Positions 35,342 to 42,980 of a stretch of DNA of 64,000 nucleotides are shown here, piece by piece. Source of the DNA: Paracoccaceae bacterium (GTDB lineage: Bacteria > Pseudomonadota > Alphaproteobacteria > Rhodobacterales > Rhodobacteraceae); NCBI GenBank assembly GCA_018223125.1, contig JAAEZA010000002.1:1-64000 (forward strand), given 5' to 3'. The translations under genes and the position numbers were made by a program. Position 1 is the stretch's first letter, and each line of letters opens with the position of its first letter. The notes beneath the pieces are model-generated. The model saw only the letters and a program-made list of their open reading frames with translations, made no database searches and was not told where the DNA came from.

Positions 35342-35632
35342 CTATTCGCCAGCGAGGGCGTTCATCTTCCGTGCGAGCTTTACATCCAGATCAGACAGGC
35401 CGTCCACATCATGTGTCGTTAATGTTACCTCAACGCGATTATAAACATTGAACCATTCCGGATGGTGGTTCCACTTTTCAGCCCAGATGGCAGCGCGGGT
35501 CATGAAGCCGAAAGCCTCGATAAAATTCTTGAACTTGAAGGTTTTCTGAATTGCCCCGCGGGCGTCATCCTTGGCCCAACCTGTATCAAGCAGCTCTGCC
35601 AGCGGTTCGTCGTTCTGCAACTTCTCAGCCAT
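35342..35632 (-). CDS. phhB: Pterin-4-alpha-carbinolamine dehydratase
   Basis: 96 residues, full length for the family. [14 protein letters not shown] contains the conserved His-His-Pro and the [13 protein letters not shown] stretch carries the third histidine. It dehydrates 4a-hydroxytetrahydropterin formed by aromatic amino acid hydroxylases. No phenylalanine hydroxylase gene is seen in this window. It overlaps the upstream acyltransferase by eight bases. Confidence 0.92.
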   Translation of the reverse strand: MAEKLQNDEPLAELLDTGWAKDDARGAIQKTFKFKNFIEAFGFMTRAAIWAEKWNHHPEWFNVYNRVEVTLTTHDVDGLSDLDVKLARKMNALAGE

Positions 35633-36839
35633 TGTATTCTCCTTTTTCCTTTCGAAACGGGCCGTAAGCCGTCATCACTTCGATCTCTTCGTCAACAGCA
35701 TCCCGCTCTGCCTCCAGATAGCGCGCCACGGCGTCCTTAAAGCCCGGATCGGCAATCCAGTGCAGCGAATGGACCTGCGTCGGGAGATACCCCCGCGCCA
35801 GCTTGTGGGGGCCCTGCGCCCCAGCCTCGACCCGAACCAGTTCATGTTCGATGGCATAGTCGATGGCGCGGTAATAACACACCTCGAAATGCAGACAGGG
35901 ATGATCCTCAAGGCAGCCCCAATAACGGCCGTAAAGCGTGTCGCGGCCGATAAAGTTCAGCGCACCGGCGACCCATCGCCCGTCCCTCTCGCACATCACC
36001 AGCAGGATATCGTCGCGCAAGTGCTCGTGGGCGAGGTCAAAAAAGGCACGTGTCAGATAGGGCGTGCCCCATTTGCGCATGCCTGTGTCCTGATAAAACA
36101 GCCAGAAGGCGTCCCAATGCTCGGGCAGGATCTGATCGCCGGCGAAACTGTGGATCGTGCCGCCAAAATCCTGTGCCGTGCGACGTTCCTTGCGGATGTT
36201 CTTGCGCTTGCGGGAGGACAGTGCCGACAGGAATGCATCGAAATCAGCGTAGCCGTCGTTATACCAGTGAAACTGCTGTCCGGTGCGGCGTAACAGTCCC
36301 ATTTGCTCCCCTGCAAGGGCCTCTTCTTCGGTGCAAAAGGTGACATGTAAGGACGACAGTTCATTCTGCGCGGCCAGTTGCACCGCCCCCTGAACCAGAG
36401 CGCCTGTCGCGACATCATCCAGACCCGAGGCCGTCAGGAAGCGGCGTCCGGTTACAGGGGTAAAAGGCACAGCCGATTGAAGTTTGGGATAATAGGCCCC
36501 GCCTGCATTTTCATAGGCATGGGCCCAGTTGTAATCAAAGATATACTCCCCCTGACTGTGGGTTTTGGCATAGGCAGGCATGACCCCGATCAACCGCCCG
36601 TTCTGCCTTGCAACAAGATGCCGGGACATCCAGCCGCTGTCAGCGCCCACCGATCCGCTTTGCTCCAGTGCAGACAGGAAACGATAGGTGGTAAACGGAT
36701 CAAACGGGCGTTGGCCGGACCCGTCGGGATTGGCACAGCTGTCCCACTCCTGCGGTGTGATCTGGTCAAGACCACTGATAACGCTGATCTCTACCGGCGC
36801 GGTAGCTGTGGTTGTCTCTGGGGGTGATTGTTCGTCCAT
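35625..36839 (-). CDS. COG3146-type GNAT acyltransferase (FemAB-like)
   Basis: 404 residues. The start is ATG 36839 or GTG 36851, neither with a strong ribosome site. [29 protein letters not shown] and the C-terminal [16 protein letters not shown] motif are the signature of the family annotated as peptidogalycan biosynthesis or GNAT N-acetyltransferase (COG3146). Members resemble FemAB and leucyl/phenylalanyl transferases in fold, but the reaction is not established as far as I know. It lies in a run of minus-strand housekeeping genes and overlaps the dehydratase. Confidence 0.82.
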   Translation of the reverse strand: MDEQSPPETTTATAPVEISVISGLDQITPQEWDSCANPDGSGQRPFDPFTTYRFLSALEQSGSVGADSGWMSRHLVARQNGRLIGVMPAYAKTHSQGEYIFDYNWAHAYENAGGAYYPKLQSAVPFTPVTGRRFLTASGLDDVATGALVQGAVQLAAQNELSSLHVTFCTEEEALAGEQMGLLRRTGQQFHWYNDGYADFDAFLSALSSRKRKNIRKERRTAQDFGGTIHSFAGDQILPEHWDAFWLFYQDTGMRKWGTPYLTRAFFDLAHEHLRDDILLVMCERDGRWVAGALNFIGRDTLYGRYWGCLEDHPCLHFEVCYYRAIDYAIEHELVRVEAGAQGPHKLARGYLPTQVHSLHWIADPGFKDAVARYLEAERDAVDEEIEVMTAYGPFRKEKGEYNG

Positions 36840-36872
36840 ATCAGCACCCACATGGGTGCCAGAGCCGCAAGG

Positions 36873-37619
36873 TCAAGCCAGATACCCCTCAAAGGTGATG
36901 TTCTGCGCCACTTTGCGCGCCTCTTTTTCTTGCGCGGGGGATCTTACAGTCCAGCAAAACACCGTAGCGCCCTGTGCGATCAGACCTTTCAGGGCCGCGC
37001 TGTGAAGGTCTTTCACCTGATGCGATACAAAACTGGCACCGACCCGCGCGTAATCCGGGATCATGGCAAGCTCTGCACAACGCTCTTTCGGCACCTCCGG
37101 CCAATCTGCCGGATCGAAGGGATCCGTCACCAGTCCGCGGGGAATGTCCGGCGCAAACTTCGCGCATTTGGCCACCGAATGGGGGTTGAATGACATCAGC
37201 GCCACCGGCCCCTGATAGCCTTGCAGGATGTCGCAAACCAGCCGTTCAATCTCGCCGGTGTCCGGTCCAAGCGCGCCGTCCTGATCCTTGATCTCGATCA
37301 GCAGGGGCACCTGCCCTGCAACCAATTCCAGAAACTGTTCCAGCGTGGGGATCGGTTCGTCCCCGTGGGTCAGACGCATAGCGCCCAACGCGCTCGCGGT
37401 GTGTTCGCACAGCGCCCCGAAATGGCGGGTCAGACGCTGCAGGTGACCGTCATGGAACACCATAGGAACGCCATCAGACGACAGTTGCAGATCAATCTCG
37501 ATCCCGTACCCCGCCGCAATCGCAGCGCGCGCTCCGGCAAGCGAGTTCTCGGGCCGGCCCGCGCGCACGTCATGTAAGGTGCGGTGGGCCAGCGGAGCTT
37601 TCAGAAAGGCGTCCAGCAT
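36873..37619 (-). CDS. ugpQ: Glycerophosphodiester phosphodiesterase
   Basis: 248 residues. The GDPD TIM barrel shows AHRTLHDVRAGRPENSLAG at the N-terminus (catalytic His and Arg, PEN), EIDLQLSSDGVPMVFHD with the second histidine, and LIEIKDQ. In place of the usual AHRG is AHRT, which leaves the His-Arg pair intact. It hydrolyses glycerophosphodiesters to glycerol 3-phosphate and an alcohol. No signal peptide, so cytosolic. The ATG overlaps the RidA stop by ATGA. Confidence 0.88.
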   Translation of the reverse strand: MLDAFLKAPLAHRTLHDVRAGRPENSLAGARAAIAAGYGIEIDLQLSSDGVPMVFHDGHLQRLTRHFGALCEHTASALGAMRLTHGDEPIPTLEQFLELVAGQVPLLIEIKDQDGALGPDTGEIERLVCDILQGYQGPVALMSFNPHSVAKCAKFAPDIPRGLVTDPFDPADWPEVPKERCAELAMIPDYARVGASFVSHQVKDLHSAALKGLIAQGATVFCWTVRSPAQEKEARKVAQNITFEGYLA

Positions 37620-38083
37620 CAGGAAATCTGGAAGATGCCTTCAATCTCTACCGCAACGTTGAACGGCAAAGAAGAAGTGCCCACAGCCGCCCGTGCATGG
37701 GCGCCGGCTTCACCAAAGACCGCGCCCATAAAATCGGATGCGCCGTTGATCACTGCGGGATGCTCTTCAAAATCAGGGGTGCAATTCACAAAACCGCCCA
37801 GCTTCACCACCCGTGTTACACGGTCGAGATCACCACCACAGGCCGCTTTCAACTGCGCAATCAGGTTCAGCGCACAGGTTTTGGCAGCCTCCTGCCCTGC
37901 CGCAACATCCAGATCCGCGCCCAGCTTGCCGCAGATCAGCCCGTCGGCCCCTTTGGCAATCTGCCCCGACACATAAACCATGTCCCCCGCAATCACATAA
38001 GGCACGTAATTGGCTGCCGGGGCCGGTGCTTCGGGCAGGGTCTCGCCAAGGTTTGCCAGAACCGCGTCAATTTTTCCAACCAT
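37619..38083 (-). CDS. ridA: RidA/YjgF-family deaminase
   Basis: 154 residues from ATG 38083 (GGAG six bases upstream); the longer frame to 38137 has no site. Features are VYVSGQIAKGADG near the front, RVTRVVKLGGFVNC with the catalytic-type arginine, and RAAVGTSSLPFNVAVEIEGIF at the end. RidA hydrolyses reactive enamine/imine intermediates from PLP enzymes. It overlaps the glycerophosphodiesterase by four bases and starts the minus-strand run that reaches to it. Confidence 0.9.
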   Translation of the reverse strand: MVGKIDAVLANLGETLPEAPAPAANYVPYVIAGDMVYVSGQIAKGADGLICGKLGADLDVAAGQEAAKTCALNLIAQLKAACGGDLDRVTRVVKLGGFVNCTPDFEEHPAVINGASDFMGAVFGEAGAHARAAVGTSSLPFNVAVEIEGIFQIS

Positions 38084-38156
38084 CTCATTCTCCGTAACAG
38101 GTTGCTGCCAAGCTACCTGACAGGTTCGCCCCCGCAACAGGAAAGATGCGCAATCC

Positions 38157-38180
38157 GCTTCAATGTTCCGGAAATACTCA
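38157..38180 (+). repeat. CAATGTTCC-type intergenic repeat, copy D
   Basis: GCTTCAATGTTCC followed by GGAAATACTCA between ridA and the type I secretion genes; the same motif as at 20955, 24094 and (inverted) 33846. Confidence 0.75.
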
Positions 38181-38194
38181 ACCGCGCGGCCGGT

Positions 38195-39544
38195 TCATTC
38201 CCTGAAGGCGCGGTTGAAATAATCCGTAAACGGTTTGGTCAGATAGCTTATCGGGGACCGCTCTTCGGTTTTGATAAAGGCCTCCACTGGCATACCCGGC
38301 AACAGTTCTACATCCCCCAGCCGCTCCATCTCTCCTTCATTGGGAACGATCTCTGCCGAATAATAGGACATGCCGGTGGTTTCATCCTGAAACACATCGG
38401 CAGAGACTTTGGCCACGGTGCCAAAAATTTCCGGCGTTGTGCGCTGGTCGAAAGTAGAGAACCGCAGGCTCGCGTCCTGTCCGACATGCACCTGATCCAC
38501 GTTGATTGCAGAAATGCGCGTGGTAATGACCAGAGGGCTATCTGTGGGCACAACATAAAGGATTGCATCGGCCGGACGTACCACAGAGCGAATGGCATGA
38601 ACGGTCAGACCGTGGATAACACCGGACATAGGCGCGCGCACGTCCATCCGGCTCAGGGTTTCGCGCAGGCTGAGCTTGCGTTCCAGCATCTCGATTTCGG
38701 AATAGCTGAGATCCCGCAGGGTCGAAATTGCCTCTTCGCGGCGCTGGTTGCGCAGTTGCAGGATCTGGATATCGGTCTCAACAATCTGCGCCCCGCCGCG
38801 GGCTGCCGCGCTTTCAAGCTCTCCGATGGAGCCTTTCAGCCGTGCGGCTTCGCGTTCCAGCGACAGAACACGGCTGGCCTGCGCCAGACCTTTTGCCAAC
38901 AGACCCTGCTGGTCGACCAGTTCCTTGGTGATCAGTTCCACCTGTTGTCTGGAAGACTCAAGCTGTGCTTCCACGCCGCGGATCTGGAGTTTGATCTGCT
39001 GCTTGCGTTCATTCAACTGCTCCACCTGTTTGTCGAGCGACTCGCGCCGTGCCTCGAACAGACGGGACTGCCCGTCGATCAGGGCTTTCACATCGGGAGA
39101 GGTCTTTGCAACGTCCAGCAGTTCGGGATCAAAGCTGAGTGTATCGGCGTCGTCCCGTTCCGCAATCAGACGGGCGCGGCGGGACAGGATTTCGTTCAGC
39201 TGACCGTTCACCGTGGCCAGTTCGGAGCGCAGCATCGTATCGTCAAAGCGGATCAGGACATCGCCGGCTTCAACGCGGTCGCCTTCTTTCACCATGATCT
39301 CGCCCACAACGCCCCCCTGGGGGTGCTGCACCACCTGACGCAGGCTTTCGACCTGAATCATGCCGCTGGAAATCACCGCGCCTGAAATCGTGGCAAAACT
39401 TCCCCAGATACCAAGGACACCCACCAGAACAGCCACAGCCAGCATGCCCAGAAACAACGGTTTTCTGGCAGACCACTGCGCCCGTGCTGCTGTGGGGGCT
39501 GCGCCGCCGGGGACGCCGGCCATGGATAGTTGTTGCACGCTCAT
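38195..39544 (-). CDS. Type I secretion membrane fusion protein (HlyD family)
   Basis: 449 residues. A single N-terminal membrane helix (about 30-50) is followed by a lipoyl-like half (QHPQGGVVGEIMVKEGDRVEAGDVLI), a long coiled coil (about 115-300) and the closing lipoyl/beta-barrel part (SGVIHGLTVHAI). It links the inner-membrane exporter to the outer-membrane TolC-type pore. The ATG overlaps the exporter stop by ATGA. Both are of the PrtD/PrtE type that exports RTX or S-layer-like proteins. No TolC or substrate gene is adjacent. Confidence 0.92.
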   Translation of the reverse strand: MSVQQLSMAGVPGGAAPTAARAQWSARKPLFLGMLAVAVLVGVLGIWGSFATISGAVISSGMIQVESLRQVVQHPQGGVVGEIMVKEGDRVEAGDVLIRFDDTMLRSELATVNGQLNEILSRRARLIAERDDADTLSFDPELLDVAKTSPDVKALIDGQSRLFEARRESLDKQVEQLNERKQQIKLQIRGVEAQLESSRQQVELITKELVDQQGLLAKGLAQASRVLSLEREAARLKGSIGELESAAARGGAQIVETDIQILQLRNQRREEAISTLRDLSYSEIEMLERKLSLRETLSRMDVRAPMSGVIHGLTVHAIRSVVRPADAILYVVPTDSPLVITTRISAINVDQVHVGQDASLRFSTFDQRTTPEIFGTVAKVSADVFQDETTGMSYYSAEIVPNEGEMERLGDVELLPGMPVEAFIKTEERSPISYLTKPFTDYFNRAFRE

Positions 39545-41283
39545 GACGCCCGTCCTTTTTGCAACGCATCGGTAATCTGCGCCACGTTGCGCACTTGTTC
39601 CTTCAGCACTTCATCGCGCGGGCCAAAGGCCTTGCGCATACCGTTTTCCAGCACCAGCAGGTTTTCACATTCCGCAATCGCTGCGGGGCGGTGCGCCATG
39701 ATGATGACCGATTTGCCTTCGGACTTCATCGTCCGGATTGCATCATTCAGCGCGCCGGAGCCGACAGAATCCAGATTGGAGTTCGGTTCGTCCAGTACAA
39801 GGATCAACGGGTCGCCGTAAAGCGCACGGGCCAGCCCGAGCCTTTGCCGCTGGCCACCGGACAGACGCCCGCCGAAATTGCCAATGGGCGTGTCGTATCC
39901 TTCGGGCTGCTCCAGAATCATCTCGTGTGCGCCCGCTTTCTTTGCCGCAGCCACAACGGCTGCTGCATCGGGGGTTTCCGACATGCGGGCAATGTTTTCC
40001 GCGATGGTGGCATCAAACAACGTTACCGTTTGCGGAAGATAGCCAATGTACTGGCCCAGCACATCGGGATCGTAGTTGTCCAGCGACGCGCCATCAAGCC
40101 GGATACGCCCCGAGGCCGGTTTCCAGATCCCGCAGATCACCCGCGCGAGAGAGGACTTTCCCGCCGCACTTGGCCCGATGACCCCAAGGGCTGTTCCCGG
40201 TTCCACCTCGAAGCTGACCATTTTCAGGCTGGCTTGGGATTCCCCCGGAGGAACAGCTGTCAGGTTCTGCGCGCTCAGATGAGCCTTGGGACGGGGCAGC
40301 GCGGTGCGGGGAGTCTCGTCAGGCACGATCTCAAGCAGTTTGGACAGGTTGAACCAGCCGCTGCTGGCCCGTTGCACCAGCGGCCACTGGCCAATCGCCA
40401 TCTCGATCGGCGCAAGGGCGCGCCCCATCAGGATAGACCCTGCAATCATCGCACCCGGTGTCAGTTCGTTCTGCAACACCAGATAGGCGCCCAGCGCCAG
40501 CATCGCGGATTGCAGGAACAGGCGGAACGCTTTGGTAAAGGAAGAAAACGCGCCGGTTACATCGCTGGACTGCATATTCGATTCCAGGGACTTGTTGCGT
40601 GTCTTGCGCCAGCGCGACATGACCGCGCCGCGCATGCCGAGCCCTTGGACAACCTCACGGTCGTCGCGCACGTTTTCAGCAAAACTGTCGGCTCTTGTGC
40701 TTTGGATCTGGGCGTCGATTACGCCTTTTTTAGAGACTTTCTGGTTGATGATCGTGGTGATGATCAACAGGGCACCCCCGGCCAGAGCCAGATAGCCGAG
40801 CATCGGGTGGAACATGAAAATGGCGCAGGCAAAGATCGGGGTCCATGGCATGTCGCAGATCGCAAACAGCGCCGGAGAGGTCATCAGCTTCTGCACTGAT
40901 TCGAGATCCCGCAGGCCGCTTTGAATTTTATCGCCGCGTCCGGGCTGGGACGGCACCTTCAGCAGCGCCTTGAAAACCCGTTCATCCAGATCGGACTGGA
41001 ACTGTGCACCTGCCCTAGCCAGAACACGGCCCCGCGCCCAGTCAAGGACGCCAAAAAGAATATAAAGCAGGGCCACAAGCACGGACAGCGCGACCAGTGT
41101 TGCCTCGGACCGGCTGCCAAGGACACGATCATAGACCTGCAACATGAATAGCGGTCCCGTCAGCATCAACAAGTTTACGAAAATGCTGAAGAATCCTACG
41201 GACAGAAACAATCCACGGCTGCGGCTGCGCACGTCGCGCAGTTCCGCCAGCCCGACAGGATAGTGCATTTTTTCGCCGGCCAT
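39541..41283 (-). CDS. Type I secretion ABC exporter (PrtD-like)
   Basis: 580 residues, one fused membrane and ATPase chain. Six helices in the first half; the ATPase carries Walker A GPSAAGKSS, signature LSGGQRQR and Walker B LILVLDEPNSNLD. There is no C39 peptidase domain, so substrates keep their C-terminal secretion signal, as in PrtD and RsaD systems. It leads the operon with the HlyD-type gene and is divergent from mlaA across 258 AT-rich bases with inverted repeats. Confidence 0.93.
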   Translation of the reverse strand: MAGEKMHYPVGLAELRDVRSRSRGLFLSVGFFSIFVNLLMLTGPLFMLQVYDRVLGSRSEATLVALSVLVALLYILFGVLDWARGRVLARAGAQFQSDLDERVFKALLKVPSQPGRGDKIQSGLRDLESVQKLMTSPALFAICDMPWTPIFACAIFMFHPMLGYLALAGGALLIITTIINQKVSKKGVIDAQIQSTRADSFAENVRDDREVVQGLGMRGAVMSRWRKTRNKSLESNMQSSDVTGAFSSFTKAFRLFLQSAMLALGAYLVLQNELTPGAMIAGSILMGRALAPIEMAIGQWPLVQRASSGWFNLSKLLEIVPDETPRTALPRPKAHLSAQNLTAVPPGESQASLKMVSFEVEPGTALGVIGPSAAGKSSLARVICGIWKPASGRIRLDGASLDNYDPDVLGQYIGYLPQTVTLFDATIAENIARMSETPDAAAVVAAAKKAGAHEMILEQPEGYDTPIGNFGGRLSGGQRQRLGLARALYGDPLILVLDEPNSNLDSVGSGALNDAIRTMKSEGKSVIIMAHRPAAIAECENLLVLENGMRKAFGPRDEVLKEQVRNVAQITDALQKGRAS

Positions 41284-41352
41284 TGCTCAATTCCAATCTT
41301 TTAATGCCAATCAATTATCCAAATACTTATAAACGCCTTATGATTAAAAAAA

Positions 41353-41389
41353 ACATCAAAGCAGGTGTTGATCACATAATCTTTGATGT
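41353..41389. promoter_or_regulatory. Inverted repeat between type I secretion and mlaA genes
   Basis: ACATCAAAG (41353-41361) and CTTTGATGT (41381-41389) are perfect nine-base arms around 19 bases, within the AT-rich divergent promoter. A regulator site is plausible. A smaller GTGCT/AGCAC hairpin lies at 41428-41442. Confidence 0.5.
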
Positions 41390-41541
41390 AAATATGTGCC
41401 AATTGACACATGTTGTTTAGAGACTAAGTGCTCAAAAAGCACAAACACGCCGATTTTACACGCCTTTGGTCGACAGTCCGGAGGGATAGCCGTACAAGAC
41501 CCACTCGACTGAATGACCCTTAACTTGTTGATAAATTCGAT

Positions 41542-42276
41542 ATGAAAATCCGTATGTCCCACAGCCTCCTTCCCCTGATTGGCGCTGTTGCCCTAACAGC
41601 CTGCACGGCAGGGCCACCGGATCAGGAAATTTACGATCCGGACGAGGCTGCGAACCGTAAGGTTCACGCCTTCAACAAATCGCTCGACCGTAACCTCGTT
41701 GCTCCGGTTGCACGGGTTTACGGCAAGACCGTTCCCGTGCGGGCCGATAATGCCATCAGCAATCTTGCCACGCATCTCGCGATTCCGGGTGAGATTGTAA
41801 ACAGCACGCTGCAACTGAACTTTGAAGATGTGGTCATCAACACGATCCGGTTTGCCACCAACACCGTCTTTGGTCTGGGTGGTCTGTTCGATTTCGCAAC
41901 CGCTGCGGGTATGGATGAGGACGTGGATACCGATTTCGGCAAGACGCTGGCCGTCTATGGCTTCCCTGAAGGGCGCTACCTTGAAGTGCCGGTCTTCGGC
42001 CCGCGCACCGAACGGGAAACCTACGGAATTGTTGTGGACTACCTGCTTGATCCGCTCGGCAGTTTCCTGCCGGCAAGTGCGCAGAAAGTCACCTACCCTC
42101 TCTATGTGGTGGACAAGCTTGGCGACCGTAACGAATATGACGATGCAATCAGCGGTGTGCTGTATGAATCCGAAGACAGCTACGCCACGGCCCGCTCCAT
42201 CTACCTGCAAAACCGCAGATTTGATATCGGCGGCTCCGTAAATCTGGACGATCTGGAGGATCCCTATGCGAATTAA
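41542..42276 (+). CDS. mlaA: MlaA/VacJ outer-membrane lipoprotein
   Basis: 244 residues, lipoprotein signal with lipobox LTAC (Cys near 21). NRKVHAFNKSLDRNLVAPVARVYGK and LGGLFDFATAAG are conserved in MlaA. It sits in the outer leaflet of the outer membrane with OmpC-type porins and returns misplaced phospholipids through MlaC to the inner membrane. The start could be 41542 or the ATG at 41554; no clear ribosome site decides. The gene overlaps mlaC by 11 bases. The MlaFEDB inner-membrane complex is not in the window. Confidence 0.9.
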   Translation: MKIRMSHSLLPLIGAVALTACTAGPPDQEIYDPDEAANRKVHAFNKSLDRNLVAPVARVYGKTVPVRADNAISNLATHLAIPGEIVNSTLQLNFEDVVINTIRFATNTVFGLGGLFDFATAAGMDEDVDTDFGKTLAVYGFPEGRYLEVPVFGPRTERETYGIVVDYLLDPLGSFLPASAQKVTYPLYVVDKLGDRNEYDDAISGVLYESEDSYATARSIYLQNRRFDIGGSVNLDDLEDPYAN

Positions 42277-42865
42277 ATCCCTACTCTCCCGTCGCAGCCT
42301 TCTCGGCTTGATCGTGGGCCTGTTTCTGGCCGGCCCTGCCGCGGCCCTGTCACAGGCACAGGCTGAAAAGCTGATCGGGGCGCTGACCAACGATATTTTC
42401 CGCTCGATCAACTCTGGCAAATCCGAAGCGTCCCTGTACCGCGACTTTGAAAAAATCTTTGCGAAATACGCGGATGTTCCGACAATCGCCAGTTCCTCGC
42501 TGGGTGTGGCACGGCGCAGTGCGACACCCGCCCAGATCAGCGCCTACACAAAAGCGTTTCAAGGCTATGTGTCACGGAAATACGGCAAGCGCTTCCGCGA
42601 ATTCATCGGTGCAACTATCGACGTAACAGGTGCCCGCAAGACCAAGCGCGGTTATCTGGTCAGCAGCAATGTGACCTTTAAGGGCCAGAAGCCTTTTATC
42701 GTGGAATGGCAGGTGTCTGACGCCTCCGGTCGGGATAAAATGTTCGACATCATAATTGAGGGCATCTCCATGCTGCGGCTGGAGCGCGAGGAAATCGGCT
42801 CCATGCTGGACCGTCGCGGTGGCAACATCGACAAACTTATCGCCCATCTGAAAACGGCGTCCTGA
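42266..42865 (+). CDS. mlaC: MlaC-type phospholipid-binding protein
   Basis: 199 residues with a signal peptide (ends near AAALS, about 29). The remainder is a Ttg2D/MlaC fold: KFAQ-like FEKIFAKYADVPTIA, SSLGVARRSATPAQISAYTKAFQGYV and IVEWQVSDASGRDKMFDIIIEGISM. It ferries phospholipid across the periplasm between MlaA and the inner membrane. The RR at the start is an ordinary basic region; a Tat signal is not supported because the consensus is incomplete. A terminator follows. Confidence 0.87.
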   Translation: MRIKSLLSRRSLLGLIVGLFLAGPAAALSQAQAEKLIGALTNDIFRSINSGKSEASLYRDFEKIFAKYADVPTIASSSLGVARRSATPAQISAYTKAFQGYVSRKYGKRFREFIGATIDVTGARKTKRGYLVSSNVTFKGQKPFIVEWQVSDASGRDKMFDIIIEGISMLRLEREEIGSMLDRRGGNIDKLIAHLKTAS

Positions 42866-42897
42866 TCTACAGCACGCCGGTCCGACAGGGCCTGAAA

Positions 42898-42935
42898 CCA
42901 AAAAGGCACCGGATGATGATCCGGTGCCTTTTTTA
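42898..42935. terminator. Bidirectional terminator between mlaC and the PBP gene
   Basis: AAAAAGGCACCGGAT and ATCCGGTGCCTTTTTT form a long stem over a short loop, with A and T runs at the feet, serving both converging genes. Confidence 0.92.
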
Positions 42936-42980
42936 TGTGATCAAGAGTGGCGCATACTGACAGCGCAATACGGCAGGTGG

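Noticed and set aside
37697-39385. 562-codon open frame opposite ridA and the HlyD-type gene
   Set aside because: It crosses two real genes and a repeat on the other strand; no domain is seen.
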